DNA of 64,000 nt from Simiduia agarivorans SA1 = DSM 21679 (GCF_000305785.2 NC_018868.3:3828270-3892269), one strand, 5' to 3'. Positions 37,601-46,418 are shown, numbered from the stretch's first letter. Program-made: numbers and translations. The notes: generated by a model not told the origin, from the letters alone.

Positions 37601-38666
37601 CCCGCTCGATCTGTCATTGTCAAACCTGCGATTGCCACTGTGGCCTGAAGCCACCACCGCAGCGCCTGCGCCCGACAATCAGCGAGAGTTGATCTGGCGG
37701 CAACTGACGGACCTGCCGGCGATGAAAGTTGCTGTTGGCCAACTGTTTTATAACGAAAAAAATGTGGGCCAATTCGGATTCGAATCGGAAACGGTCGGCG
37801 AGCAGCTGAGAATATCCTCGTTGACCGGCAATGTGTTTGATTTGCAATTTGTGGCAGACGCGCAGGGCCTGAGTCCGGAAATCACCTGGGATAAGGCATC
37901 AAACCTCAGTCGTGTTTCGGGGCGGCTGGCGGCGGGTGATCTGGGCAACAGCATGGACAGCCTGGGTATGACCAAATTGATTGAAAGCCGCAATGCCGAG
38001 ATAAATTTGGCGCTCTCCTGGTTGGGTACGCCCATGGACGCCGGCATTGGCCAGTTGGATGGCAACGTACAATTCGCTTTCAATAAAGGGCGCTTCTTGC
38101 GTCAGGATGCCAGCGCCAGCAATGCACTTATGCGCCTCATGGGCATCCTTAACTTCGATACCTGGATTCGCAGATTGCAATTGGATTTCTCCGATGTGTA
38201 TGCCAGTGGCATGGCGTATGATCAGGTCACCGGGGATTTGGTCTTTGCCGGCGGCCAGGTCACCATGAATCAGCCTGTGAGTGTAAAGACACCGTCCAGC
38301 AAGATGCAGATGGCCGGGTCTGTGGATTTAGTGCGCAACCAGTTGGATACTCAACTCACGGTGAATCTGCCGGTGCTCGATAACCTGACGTTTATTGCCG
38401 CTGTTTCTGCGGGGTTGCCCGTGGCGGCTGGGGTATTTGTGGCCAGTCGCTTGTTTGAGAAACAGTTTGATCAGATGACCAGCGTGAATTATTCCGTCGT
38501 CGGGCCACTGGACTCACCAGAGATGAAATTCATACAAATTTCGAATCCCCTTGGTCAGTCGGTCAAACCCGGTACCCAGGCCGGTGAGACGCGTGGGGTA
38601 GAGCCCTCAGCTCAGGCGCGGGATGAGCGCCAGACGGATGAACCGGCAACCGACCGGCCCTTGTAA
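34632..38666 (+). CDS. yhdP: YhdP-type AsmA-like phospholipid transport protein
   Basis: YhdP (1344 residues) is a large periplasm-spanning protein of the AsmA group, linked in E. coli to phospholipid movement between inner and outer membrane. It has an N-terminal membrane helix (RVLAVALILSALVVQLG), a DUF3971/AsmA-like repeat region, and a C-terminal AsmA segment with LVRNQLDTQLTVNLPVL and VAAGVFVASRLFEKQFDQ. Starts with GTG overlapping the rng stop (GTGA). Size is in the family range (about 1270-1350). This complements or replaces Mla-type lipid transport, which appears incomplete here. Confidence 0.93.
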   Translation: MIRLKPLTRLLSLLFRSLWRVLAVALILSALVVQLGRMATPMVADYRQTLVDYVENSTGLNVTIDSLAASWDSLLPVLVIEGLSVSGKAGEPVLSVESALAEVDLLRSLLDQRLRFSDVEFLGLRSHFIQTDAGAYQLAGLQPKLIESAPQARQSIYSLDDLRGLFLVGRSVRLVDLQTQLTLASGHQIELVVNQILLEHSQNRHRLSADIQLDEQPEAIKLVLEGSGDPFNIDEFGSQGYVKIDRLPSEKIMALLAQQYWQGLPEGQWRKEGEVSVEAWVSLTPDRGLDWIGKVNLTGLPFELDGRQIPLRKMSADITGHAYFGGEWQVQLQQIDLAWGNQSHPLFALGMGAGANGEKYFQADRLLLSLWSRWLNRLSALPEKLQGLAEDLSPGGELKNLHAGWSQPDLSDVLLRANLHQASAGAWHGAPAVTGVDGYVQSTLRDGFVVLDSRDRFSMHYTSVYDNPMAYDTARGHVAWWIRPEQQAVYVNSGPIAFTGADGEATGFLYIDIPTQGRDMPLELLLQIGIRNSAAQYHKKYVPRVVSDNLRSWLDTAVQGGDVLAGGFLYHGFLKAEGRQPSVQLWLDIDNAALAFSPDWPALRNAKAELVLDGGHLQVNSDRALILDSQISQTRVVLEKTDNRDWLNIDSDLNGPLRDAGLLLADSALADMTGQVFSSWEFSGQYQGKLKLAIPMGELAQRRMGYEVNLQLAQASVSIPAIAMTAEQIAGELLVSDSRAVSIGAMQGSLWGEPFTLTAGLNGKKDTINLAIDTRASAGALLQWAGAPAIEQVSGSARFTVLVDIPWQRPEAQSILTVKSDLAGIALDLPAPLDKQADQSIGLHVSMPLAQDRLALDGAVGKYLNARLLWTRRPQGLTFDRGDVQFNGTARLPSQPMLSIGMQVQTLDLGPWRALLDQQLVQQRADVAPVQDGPVYPPIYLSLATENLMIDAQHSLGESSVEAIRSQDHWMINLRNERITGALTIPAGDAPLDLSLSNLRLPLWPEATTAAPAPDNQRELIWRQLTDLPAMKVAVGQLFYNEKNVGQFGFESETVGEQLRISSLTGNVFDLQFVADAQGLSPEITWDKASNLSRVSGRLAAGDLGNSMDSLGMTKLIESRNAEINLALSWLGTPMDAGIGQLDGNVQFAFNKGRFLRQDASASNALMRLMGILNFDTWIRRLQLDFSDVYASGMAYDQVTGDLVFAGGQVTMNQPVSVKTPSSKMQMAGSVDLVRNQLDTQLTVNLPVLDNLTFIAAVSAGLPVAAGVFVASRLFEKQFDQMTSVNYSVVGPLDSPEMKFIQISNPLGQSVKPGTQAGETRGVEPSAQARDERQTDEPATDRPL

Positions 38667-38736
38667 CAAAACCGATCTTTCTGCCTCTATCTAGCAGGCT
38701 GTTTTTTCAGCTGGCACTGGTCGTCACGAGGAGGTC

Positions 38737-39273
38737 ATGATGAGGCTGTTCACTTTATTGGTCGGGGGTTGCCTGATGGCGTGTGCCGGCGACCCGCCTG
38801 CGCAGGCAATGGAGGTCGGTCAGGCCCGCGAGCTCATTGCGCAACAGCGCGATCTGACAGCGATTCCCCGGGAAACCTGGCAACAAATGCTGACACCCCA
38901 GCAATTCGACATATTGTGGAATGCCGCCACCGAACGACCGCATACCGGCGCGCTGTTACACAACAAGGCTGAAGGTGTTTATGTGACTGCCGGTTGCCGA
39001 CTGCCGGTGTTTGACTCACGCCACAAGTACGATTCCGGCAGTGGTTGGCCGAGTTTCTGGGACAGTCTCTATAAGGAAAATATCGTGCTGAAAAAAGATT
39101 TCAGTTGGGGCATGCGGCGGGTCGAAATCCTGTCTGCCTGTGGCGAGCACCTGGGGCATGTGTTTGAAGATGGCCCCAACCCCACTGGCTTGCGTTATTG
39201 CATTAATTCAGCCGCGCTGGAGTTTATTCCGCAGCCGGTGGTGGAAACTTCGGCAACCGAAGATCCCAGATAA
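38737..39273 (+). CDS. msrB: Peptide-methionine (R)-S-oxide reductase MsrB, exported
   Basis: MsrB (178 residues) repairs oxidised methionine in proteins. The N-terminus MMRLFTLLVGGCLMACAGD is a signal peptide with possible lipobox (LVGGC or LMAC), so the enzyme acts outside the cytoplasm. The fold is shown by YDSGSGWPSFW and EHLGHVFEDGPNPTG, with catalytic Cys155 in RYCINSAAL. Only single cysteines appear where the two CxxC zinc-site pairs of zinc-type MsrB would lie, so it is probably the zinc-free type. GAGGAGG precedes the ATG. It ends inside the tail of the convergent TRIC-family gene, overlapping by 50 bp. Confidence 0.92.
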   Translation: MMRLFTLLVGGCLMACAGDPPAQAMEVGQARELIAQQRDLTAIPRETWQQMLTPQQFDILWNAATERPHTGALLHNKAEGVYVTAGCRLPVFDSRHKYDSGSGWPSFWDSLYKENIVLKKDFSWGMRRVEILSACGEHLGHVFEDGPNPTGLRYCINSAALEFIPQPVVETSATEDPR

Positions 39274-39862
39274 TCGCCGCACCTCGGACGCTGAAGGCGA
39301 TGCTGAAACCGATGGCTAATGCCAGGTAATTGGCTGAGCCGTCTTCAACACCTTGGAAGGAGCAGGTAAGCAGATAACCCAGCGCGCCCAGCAGGCTGGC
39401 GGATACATAGATTTCAGGTTCCAGCACCACTGGCATCTGATCCAGCAGTACATCCCGGATGATGCCGCCAAAAGAGGCGGTAATCATTGCCATGACCATG
39501 GCGACCATCCATGATGCGTGCCATTGCTGGCTGATTTGTGCGGCCATGATGCTGAATAACGCCATGCCGGCGGCGTCCATCCAGACCAACGCTTTGTGTT
39601 TGAATTTTATTTTCCGGGCGGCAAAGAACGTGAGGCCGGCGGCCGCAATGCACACTTCGAGATAGAGTGGATCCACCAGCCAGAACACCGGTCGGTCCAG
39701 AATCAGATCCCGCACGGTTCCGCCACCAATGCCGGTGACAACGCCAAGGAGGATAAAACTCATAATGTCGTGCTGTTTTTCCGCTGCGGCCAGGGCGCCG
39801 GAAATCGCAAACACGGCGCAACCGGCCAGGCCGATCCAATACAGCGTTTGACCGATATCCAT
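39224..39862 (-). CDS. TRIC/UPF0126-family membrane protein (YicG-like)
   Basis: The 212-residue membrane protein has two copies of the UPF0126/TRIC repeat: FAISGALAAAEKQHDIMSFI, GVVTGIGGGTVRDLIL and then AMITASFGGIIRDVLL. Such proteins form trimeric cation channels; in bacteria a glycine transporter role has also been reported. It starts by a one-base overlap (TAATG) with darP, and its 3' end overlaps msrB antisense by 50 bp. The substrate in this organism is unknown. Confidence 0.9.
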   Translation of the reverse strand: MDIGQTLYWIGLAGCAVFAISGALAAAEKQHDIMSFILLGVVTGIGGGTVRDLILDRPVFWLVDPLYLEVCIAAAGLTFFAARKIKFKHKALVWMDAAGMALFSIMAAQISQQWHASWMVAMVMAMITASFGGIIRDVLLDQMPVVLEPEIYVSASLLGALGYLLTCSFQGVEDGSANYLALAIGFSIAFSVRGAAIIWDLRLPKFPPPAAE

Positions 39863-40371
39863 TAAAGGGTCGTCAGAGTCTGGCGCAGCAGTTTAAACAG
39901 CTTACGGGCAGCAGCCGGCGGTTTGTCCCTCTCGGCCTCTTGCTTGGCTGTTCTCAGCAATTGACGCAGCTGCTGGCGGTCCGCATAGGGAAATTGATCG
40001 ACAAACTCATTCAGGGCAGCGTCACCTTCCTGCAGCAACCGATCCCGCCACTGCTCGGTTTTGTGGTGTTGTTGCACATGTTGCTCGGAGACCTGCATCA
40101 GCGCCTGATACGCGGATTCGATGGCTTCATGGTCGGCCTCACGCATCAGGCGGCCGATAAACTGAAAATGACGCTTGCGCGCACTGTGGGACTTTATCCG
40201 GCTGGCCTCCTGAACGGCTTTCAGTAGCGGGTCTTCCAGCGGGATTTTTGCCAACTGGCCCGGGTTAAGCTCGCACAATTTAACCCCCAGCGCCTGCAAT
40301 GCCAGCATTTCATTCTTGACCTGGGTTTTGCTTTTGGGCGCGTCGTCGGTGTCTTCGATATAGTCTTGCAT
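39862..40371 (-). CDS. yjgA: Ribosome biogenesis factor DarP/YjgA
   Basis: DarP (YjgA, about 169 residues) associates with late 50S assembly. It has the typical acidic N-terminus (YIEDTDDAPKSKTQVKNEML) and the conserved core KSHSARKRHFQFIGRLMRE, with a Lys/Arg-rich C-terminus. The ATG at 40371 has GGA eight bases upstream; ATGs at 40377 and 40398 are also in frame. It is followed by the TRIC-family gene overlapping by one base. Confidence 0.9.
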   Translation of the reverse strand: MQDYIEDTDDAPKSKTQVKNEMLALQALGVKLCELNPGQLAKIPLEDPLLKAVQEASRIKSHSARKRHFQFIGRLMREADHEAIESAYQALMQVSEQHVQQHHKTEQWRDRLLQEGDAALNEFVDQFPYADRQQLRQLLRTAKQEAERDKPPAAARKLFKLLRQTLTTL

Positions 40372-40427
40372 GATCATGGTCCAATAGGGGGCCGGCATAG
40401 TAGCTCAAACACGGGATGGGTGACAGT

Positions 40428-40694
40428 TCACTCGCCTTCGCCAAACCGGTCGTTGATCAATGCCGAGATGGCTTCAATGGCTTGTTCCTGCTCGGGGCCT
40501 TCGGCCACCAGGTGCAGCTCTGTGCCTTGCGCGGCCGCGAGCAGCATCAATGACATGACGCTTTTGGCATCCACCAGTCGGCCTTCTTTGCCAGCCTGAA
40601 TGCGGCAGTCGAATCGTGCCGCCAGGGCAGACAGTTTGGCAGCTGCGCGTGCGTGTAAGCCGAGTTTGTTGATGATAGTGACGCGGGTTTCCAT
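40428..40694 (-). CDS. ptsO: Nitrogen-PTS phosphocarrier NPr
   Basis: NPr (88 residues) is an HPr-like carrier of the nitrogen-related phosphotransferase system that passes phosphate from EI-Ntr to EIIA-Ntr. The active His is in KLGLHARAAAK (His14), and KSVMSLMLLAA is the regulatory-Ser helix. It lies two bases downstream of rapZ, as in Pseudomonas, and ends the minus-strand sigma-54/PTS cluster. Confidence 0.95.
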   Translation of the reverse strand: METRVTIINKLGLHARAAAKLSALAARFDCRIQAGKEGRLVDAKSVMSLMLLAAAQGTELHLVAEGPEQEQAIEAISALINDRFGEGE

Positions 40695-40696
40695 GG

Positions 40697-41572
40697 TCAG
40701 GTCCGGTCAATTTCGCGGTGGCGAAGATTGATTTTCTTGTGCTGGGACTGCAGGGCTTCCTTGAGCCGCTGGGCAATGAAGACCGAGCGATGCTGTCCGC
40801 CGGTGCAGCCAATGGCAATACTCATGTAGCTTCTGTTTCCCTGTTCGAATTTTGGCAACCAGCGTTGCAGGTGAGCGAGTATGTCATTCAGCATTTGCTG
40901 GCAATCCGGCTCGCTGTTGAGAAAATCGATCACCGGTTGATCGAGGCCAGTATGAGCCCGCAGCTCGGGTTTCCAATAAGGGTTCGGCAGGCAACGTACA
41001 TCGAAAACAAAATCCGCATCCACTGGCACCCCGCGCTTAAAGCCAAAGGAAATCACCTGCACCGACATGATGGCGTCGTCTTCGGTGCGCACGCGGCTTT
41101 GAACCAGATCGCGTAACTGATGCAAGGTCAGGGTCGTGGTATCGATAACCAGGTCGGCCATGTTGAGCACTGGCTGGAGCAGTTCGCGCTCCTTGCCCAA
41201 TGCTTCCTTGAGCGCCATGCCAGATTTGCTTAATGGATGCTTGCGCCGGGTTTCTGAAAAACGTTGCACCAAAACGGGGCTGCGGGCGTCCAGATAAAGG
41301 ATTTCAACATAGATACCGTGGGCATTGGCTTCGGCGACCAGCTGTGGAAAGCGTGGCAGGTCTGACCAGGCATTGCGCGCATCGACACTGATCGCAAAAC
41401 GTTGCCCGGGCGAATCGTTGACCAGTTGTTTGATTAATTCAGGCAACAGTCGCAGTGGCAGATTGTCGATACAATTGAAACCCAGGTCTTCCAGTACATG
41501 CAGGGCTGTACTTTTGCCTCCGCCTGAACGGCCGCTGATGACTACCAGGCGTGAAGCTTTGGGGGAAGACAT
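40697..41572 (-). CDS. rapZ: RNase adapter protein RapZ
   Basis: RapZ (291 residues) is a nucleotide-binding protein; in E. coli it guides RNase E to the GlmZ small RNA and controls glucosamine-6-phosphate synthesis. The N-terminal P-loop is GRSGGGKSTAL and the C-terminal domain has FGFKRGVPVDADFVFDVRCLPNPYW and IAIGCTGGQHRSVFIA. It lies between ptsN and ptsO. Its exact targets in this species are unknown. Confidence 0.96.
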   Translation of the reverse strand: MSSPKASRLVVISGRSGGGKSTALHVLEDLGFNCIDNLPLRLLPELIKQLVNDSPGQRFAISVDARNAWSDLPRFPQLVAEANAHGIYVEILYLDARSPVLVQRFSETRRKHPLSKSGMALKEALGKERELLQPVLNMADLVIDTTTLTLHQLRDLVQSRVRTEDDAIMSVQVISFGFKRGVPVDADFVFDVRCLPNPYWKPELRAHTGLDQPVIDFLNSEPDCQQMLNDILAHLQRWLPKFEQGNRSYMSIAIGCTGGQHRSVFIAQRLKEALQSQHKKINLRHREIDRT

Positions 41573-41580
41573 GGTAAATC

Positions 41581-42048
41581 CTAGGTTGTCAGTTTAAGAA
41601 GTTGTTGTTCGGTATACACAAACAGTGCCTGATTATCGGTTTGGCTGCGCAACTGCTGGCGGAAGCTGTCACGCTGAAACAGTTCCGCCAGTTGAGCCAG
41701 TGTTTGCAGGTGCTCGCCGGTGGCCTGTTCGGGCACCATCAAGGCACAAATGATATCCACCGGCTGGTTGTCGGGCGCATCAAAGTCCACAGGCTCTTTC
41801 AATACTATCAGTGCACCGGTTGTTTGTGCACACTGGGCCAGGCGGCAATGGGGAATCGCAATACCCAAGCCTAAACCGGTGGAACCCAGTTTTTCGCGTG
41901 CCACCAGTGCCCGGAATACGTCGACGGCGTTAAGCTCGGCGGCTTCTTCCGCGATCAGGTTGGCGAGAATCTCTAACACGCGCTTTTTACTGCCCCCCTC
42001 AACGCCGCACTGGGTGCGGCTGGGGGCTAGAAGAGTTTCGAACTGCAT
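41581..42048 (-). CDS. ptsN: Nitrogen-PTS EIIA component PtsN
   Basis: EIIA-Ntr (155 residues) receives phosphate from NPr and regulates potassium transport and other proteins. The phospho-acceptor is His67 in GIAIPHCRL. SKKRVLEILANLI at the N-terminus matches E. coli PtsN. The ATG at 42048 is chosen because the in-frame TTG at 42078 adds ten unrelated residues. It is located between hpf and rapZ in the cluster. Confidence 0.95.
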   Translation of the reverse strand: MQFETLLAPSRTQCGVEGGSKKRVLEILANLIAEEAAELNAVDVFRALVAREKLGSTGLGLGIAIPHCRLAQCAQTTGALIVLKEPVDFDAPDNQPVDIICALMVPEQATGEHLQTLAQLAELFQRDSFRQQLRSQTDNQALFVYTEQQLLKLTT

Positions 42049-42086
42049 AAATCTCGGGCTCGTTGCAGGTGTCTGCAACTGGCAGG

Positions 42087-42377
42087 TTAACGGTGGCTTC
42101 TCAGCTTTTCCTTGTGCTTGATCAACTGCCGATCAAGCTTGTCGGCCAATAGGTCGATGGCGGCGTAAAGGTCTTCGTTTTCGGAGTTGGCGAAGAATTC
42201 AGCGCCGCTCACGTGTACGGTGGCCTCGGCTTTCTGTTGTAGTTTATCAACACTCAGGATTGCATTCACGCTGGTTATTCGGTCGTGGTGCCGCTCAAGC
42301 TTTTCCAGCTTGGCCATCAGGTAGTTTTTGATGGGATCAGTCAGGTCGAGGTGGTGTCCGCTGATATTGACTTGCAT
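42087..42377 (-). CDS. hpf: Ribosome hibernation-promoting factor
   Basis: HPF (96 residues) is the short form that helps form inactive 100S ribosome dimers in stationary phase. MQVNISGHHLDLTDPIKNYL and VNAILSVDKLQQKAEATVHVSG are typical. It follows rpoN by 53 bp, with a small GC-rich hairpin (GCCCCG / CGGGGC at 42412-42429) between them. Confidence 0.95.
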   Translation of the reverse strand: MQVNISGHHLDLTDPIKNYLMAKLEKLERHHDRITSVNAILSVDKLQQKAEATVHVSGAEFFANSENEDLYAAIDLLADKLDRQLIKHKEKLRSHR

Positions 42378-42430
42378 TCTGCTTGCTCCTTGTGTCGCTG
42401 TTGCATCTGCTGCCCCGGCCGTGCGGGGCG

Positions 42431-43923
42431 TTAAATCAATCGCTTGCGTTCGTTGGAGGCGGCTATGCCCAACGATTCCCGGTATTTGGCGATGGTGCGC
42501 CGGGCTACCTGGATGCCCTGTTCTTCCAAGAGTTTGGTGATTTTGCTGTCACTCAAGGGTTTTTTCGGATTCTCTGCGGCCACCAGCTTTTTAATGATGG
42601 CGCGGATAGCCGTGGATGAGCACTCGCCACCGGAGTCGGTACTCACATGGCTGGAGAAAAAGTATTTCAGCTCAAAAATACCTTGCGGTGTGTGCATGTA
42701 TTTTTGCGTCGTCACACGTGAAATGGTGGATTCGTGCATGCCCACCTCTTCGGCGATGGTGTGCAGCACCATTGGGCGCATCGCTTCCGGACCGTGCTCG
42801 AAAAATCCCACCTGTTTTTCGACGATGGTGGTGGCGACTTTCAGTAGCGTTTCATTGCGGCTTTGGAGGCTTTTCAGGAACCAGCGTGCTTCCTGCAGAT
42901 GGTCGCGCAGAAAGCTGTTGTCACGGCTGGTGTCGGCGCGTTTGACCAGCGCCGCATAACCGGAGTTGATGCGAATTTTAGGCGCGATATCGGGTTCAAT
43001 TCAACCAGCCAACGATCCTGCTTCTTTGTGACAAATACATCGGGAACCACATATTCGGTATCGGATGCGCTGACGCTTTCTCCGGGGCGCGGATTCAGGG
43101 TCTGGATCAGCTCGATGATGCTGGCCAACTCCGCTTCCTTGAGCTTGCACCGGCGCATGAGTTGTTTGTAATCACGACTGCCGAGGAGTTCGAGATGTTC
43201 TCTGACTATCAGCTTAGCAGTTTCCAGCAGGGGCGTTGTGGCCGGTAGCGCTTTGAGTTGGATGAGCAAGCATTCCGACAGGTTCTGACCGGCGACGCCG
43301 AGCGGGTCGAACTGTTGTATGCGGTGCAGTACTGCCAGCACCTCGTCGTACTCCAGCGGATCGTCCCATTCCTCTGCCTGGCTGAGGCCTTCAAAGATTT
43401 CTTCCAGAGGGCTGTCGAGCATGCCAGAAGGACCGATAGCGTCAATAATTGCCATGGCAATGACCCGGTCCCTGTCGCTCATCGGGGTAAGGTTAAGTTG
43501 CCACAACAGGTGGTCCTGCAGACTCTCTCCACTGCTGTCACCGCGTTCGTAATCGCGGTCGTCGTCGGGGGCCGGCCCGGCACTGGTGGGCGCGGAGGTG
43601 TAAATGTCGTCCCAATTGGTGTCCACTGGCAGCTCGCCCGGGATCTGGTCGGCCCAATCGCTGTCCATATCACCGCTATCGCTGCTACCGGGCTGCTCGC
43701 TCTGGTCGCCAGTCTCCTGAGGCTCCTGACTTTGTTCGTTGCTGGCCTTTTGCTCCGGTCCATCGTCGGACTCGGCGACTTCCAGCATGGGGTTGGAATC
43801 GAGCGCTTCCTGAATCTCTGCTTGTAAATCCAGGGTCGACAACTGCAGCAGGCGAATGGCCTGCTGTAGCTGGGGGGTCATAGTCAGCTGTTGACCCAGT
43901 TTTAATTGCAGAGAAGGCTTCAT
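42431..43923 (-). pseudogene. rpoN: RNA polymerase sigma-54 factor with one-base frameshift
   Basis: Sigma-54 (about 497 residues if repaired) directs transcription of nitrogen, motility and other genes together with enhancer proteins. Region I ([17 protein letters not shown]) and an acidic region II are intact up to VELNP. There the frame breaks, at about 42990-42994, where one base is missing in the CCCG run. The frame then continues as [18 protein letters not shown], and the 3' part includes the RpoN box [10 protein letters not shown]. No other lesion is visible, so this may be a sequencing error or a true inactivating mutation. As written the protein would end early, without core-binding and DNA-binding regions. 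Confidence 0.9.
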
Positions 43924-44054
43924 TGTAAGCGGGCTTGGAACCTCTGGCCCGATGCATGCGCCCGGGACTCGATTAGGACAATAACCCTAGTGTAGTCAGC
44001 TGACCGGACGCGGGCAATATTGACAAGCAATGATTGTGCCGTTCCAAAGCGTTA

Positions 44055-44780
44055 TCACAGGGTGAACTGGTCGCCCAGATAAACTTCACGTACCCGTTGG
44101 TTGGCGAGTACCTGCTCTGGCGTGCCCGAGCAGATGATGTGACCTTCGCTCACAATATAGGCGGTTTCACAGATGCTCAGGGTTTCGCGCACGTTGTGGT
44201 CGGTAATCAGCACGCCGATGCCCTTATCGCGCAGTTGCCGGATAATGTTTTTAATGTCGCCCACAGATATAGGGTCAACGCCCGCAAAGGGCTCATCCAG
44301 CAATATAAAGCTGGGTTCAGTGGCCAGCGCGCGGGCGATCTCTACTCGGCGGCGCTCACCGCCGGAGAGTGCCATGCCCAAACTGTCCCGGATATGGGTG
44401 ATGTGGAACTCTTCCAGCAACGCCTCCATTTTTGCCAGCCTTTGCTTGCGGTTAAGCTCGGGGCGGGTTTCCAGTATTGACAGGATATTGTCGGCTACCG
44501 TGAGTTTACGGAACACCGAGGCCTCCTGTGGCAGGTAGCCGATGCCGGCGCGAGCGCGCTCGTGGATGGCTTTGCTGGTGAGGTCCTGGTCGTTCAGTAA
44601 AATGCGCCCGGCGTCGCTCGGCACCAGACCTGCAATCATGTAAAAACAGGTGGTCTTGCCTGCACCGTTGGGGCCCAGCAAGCCGACTATCTGGCCATTA
44701 TTGACCTCCATGGAGACGTCGATAACCACGCGGCGCTTTTTGTAGCTCTTGGCCAGGTTTTGTGCAATCAGCTGCGCCAT
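44055..44780 (-). CDS. lptB: LPS export ABC transporter ATPase LptB
   Basis: LptB (241 residues) is the cytoplasmic ATPase that powers LPS extraction by LptFG. Walker A is GPNGAGKTT, the signature LSGGERRR and Walker [12 protein letters not shown]. The start at 44780 follows the lptA stop by one base; a longer in-frame extension to 44834 overlaps lptA and is rejected. It is located before rpoN with a 131-bp gap. Confidence 0.96.
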   Translation of the reverse strand: MAQLIAQNLAKSYKKRRVVIDVSMEVNNGQIVGLLGPNGAGKTTCFYMIAGLVPSDAGRILLNDQDLTSKAIHERARAGIGYLPQEASVFRKLTVADNILSILETRPELNRKQRLAKMEALLEEFHITHIRDSLGMALSGGERRRVEIARALATEPSFILLDEPFAGVDPISVGDIKNIIRQLRDKGIGVLITDHNVRETLSICETAYIVSEGHIICSGTPEQVLANQRVREVYLGDQFTL

Positions 44781-44781
44781 A

Positions 44782-45300
44782 TCAGTTTTTCGCTCCGGCT
44801 TTTTCGTCGTTGCGGTTTTGTGGCTGCAGCACAACCTTTACGCGCGTTTTGGTGTTGGGTTGGCTGTTGGCCTCTACCACGGCGCGGAGGATGTTATAGG
44901 TGATTTTGTCGCCGGAAATGAGGGAGCCGTCCTGCTCAACCTGGGCGTTGTCGGTAATTGAGAGTTTATCCTGTGTAACCTGGTAATTCAGGGTGTTGCC
45001 GCTGGCAACGACCACGGCTTTGTCCTCGGCTGGTTGCTGCTGGAACCGGGCCGGCGTGCCGGTGGCGATGACCCGGCTGACTTTTTTGTCGTTGCTGTGA
45101 ATAACGATCTTGTCGGCTTCAATGTGGATGCTGCCCTGATCCATGACCACGTTGCCGGTATAGGTGGTGATGCCGGCTTTCTGGTTAAGCACATAGTGAT
45201 CGGCTTCGATGTGAATGGGCTGATCCCTGTCTGTGGGCAGGGCGTACAGGTTTGTACTCAGCGCCAACAGCGCCAGTGCCATGAGGTTAGTAGGGCGCAT
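44782..45300 (-). CDS. lptA: LPS transport periplasmic protein LptA
   Basis: LptA (172 residues) forms the periplasmic bridge for LPS. A signal peptide ([14 protein letters not shown]) precedes [26 protein letters not shown] and GDKITYN, the OstA-like beta-jellyroll repeats. The ATG at 45300 is preferred to a GTG six bases upstream. It overlaps lptC by 14 bases and abuts lptB. Confidence 0.93.
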   Translation of the reverse strand: MRPTNLMALALLALSTNLYALPTDRDQPIHIEADHYVLNQKAGITTYTGNVVMDQGSIHIEADKIVIHSNDKKVSRVIATGTPARFQQQPAEDKAVVVASGNTLNYQVTQDKLSITDNAQVEQDGSLISGDKITYNILRAVVEANSQPNTKTRVKVVLQPQNRNDEKAGAKN

Positions 45301-45874
45301 GCACACTTCTCACTCTTTTTTTCAGCGTTAATATTTGTTTGGTCAAATCGGCATCCAGGCCGATGGCGTCCGCAGTGCCGTCCGGCGTGGTGATGCGGAC
45401 CGGCGCGTCGGTGGTTGCAAACCGGCGCTTGGGAAAATAGACCAGTTTTTCGGTGGTCAGTTCAGTCAGGCCCCGTTCGGGGTCCTGCAGCCAGAGTTTT
45501 ACATTCCCGGACAAGGTGATTTGCTGGCCTTTTTGGTTCGCGACACCCTGGTTGGCGCGGATAAGCCAAGGGTCTTCCTGGTCCTGGAAAATCTCGGCTT
45601 CGAGCTGTTCAATGACCGTGTAATCCTCGGCGCTGGCCTGGCCTTTGGGTTGGAAATGGTCTGCCCTCAGACCTCTGAGTATCTGGACAATGGTGCCACT
45701 GTCGCCGTACTGGCGGCTTTCGAAGTCGGTGATAAAAAACACCGGTGCCGTTTGCGTCTGACCGCTATCGGCGGTGTCAAAAAGCTGGCTCGACGGGTTA
45801 TCTACCGTGAACAGGTAGAGCAGCACCAGCAGGGCGATAGCAACTGGCAGCGCTTTGCGAAGCCACTTCGGCAT
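45287..45874 (-). CDS. lptC: LPS export protein LptC
   Basis: LptC (195 residues) is the inner-membrane anchored periplasmic component of the LPS bridge. It has one N-terminal helix (LPVAIALLVLLYLF) and a jellyroll domain (IEQLEAEIFQDQEDPWLIRA, QITLSGNVKLWL). It starts two bases after kdsC and overlaps lptA, so kdsD-kdsC-lptC-lptA-lptB are transcribed together. Confidence 0.93.
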   Translation of the reverse strand: MPKWLRKALPVAIALLVLLYLFTVDNPSSQLFDTADSGQTQTAPVFFITDFESRQYGDSGTIVQILRGLRADHFQPKGQASAEDYTVIEQLEAEIFQDQEDPWLIRANQGVANQKGQQITLSGNVKLWLQDPERGLTELTTEKLVYFPKRRFATTDAPVRITTPDGTADAIGLDADLTKQILTLKKRVRSVHAPY

Positions 45875-45876
45875 GT

Positions 45877-46404
45877 TCAGAATTCCGTGTAGTGTGCAAG
45901 CAGGGCGGCGTGCTTGTCCTGGGCGTGCAGCAAAAAGTCGCAGGCTTCACGCACGGCACCTTCGCCGCCTTGCCGGCCGCTTTGCCAGTGAGCCCGGGCA
46001 ACCACGTCCGGATGGGCATTGGCGGTGGTCATTGCCAGCCCTACCCGCACCATGCAGGTGAGATCGGGATGATCGTCGCCCATAAATGCAATCTGTTCCA
46101 ACTCACAGGGAAACGCACTGCGCATTTCATTGAGCGCAACAAACTTGTCCTCGCGTCCTTGAATCAGTAATTCAATGCCAAGGTCCCGGGCGCGTTTTTC
46201 AACCAGCTGGCTTTTGCGTCCGGTAATGATCCCCACCTTTACCCCGGCCTTTTGCAAGAGCTTGATGCCGTGGCCATCCTGAGTGTTGAACGCTTTCATC
46301 TCGTTGCCCTGATTGTCGAAGTACAGGCGTCCATCGGTGAGTACGCCGTCGACATCCAGCACCAGTAGTCTGATCTGGCGGGCAATTTTTTGTACTTGGG
46401 TCAT
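45877..46404 (-). CDS. kdsC: KDO-8-phosphate phosphatase KdsC
   Basis: KdsC (175 residues) is a HAD-family phosphatase that makes KDO for LPS. The nucleophile motif is LDVDGVLTDG; MGDDHPDL supplies the Mg-binding acid residues; ITGRKSQLVEKRARDLGI is typical. AAGGTT lies upstream of the ATG. It is between kdsD and lptC. Confidence 0.96.
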   Translation of the reverse strand: MTQVQKIARQIRLLVLDVDGVLTDGRLYFDNQGNEMKAFNTQDGHGIKLLQKAGVKVGIITGRKSQLVEKRARDLGIELLIQGREDKFVALNEMRSAFPCELEQIAFMGDDHPDLTCMVRVGLAMTTANAHPDVVARAHWQSGRQGGEGAVREACDFLLHAQDKHAALLAHYTEF

Positions 46405-46418
46405 GTGCGGTTCAACCT

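Noticed and set aside
38681..38709. Possible terminator after yhdP
   Set aside because: Only a 4-base stem before a T run is visible; too weak to call.
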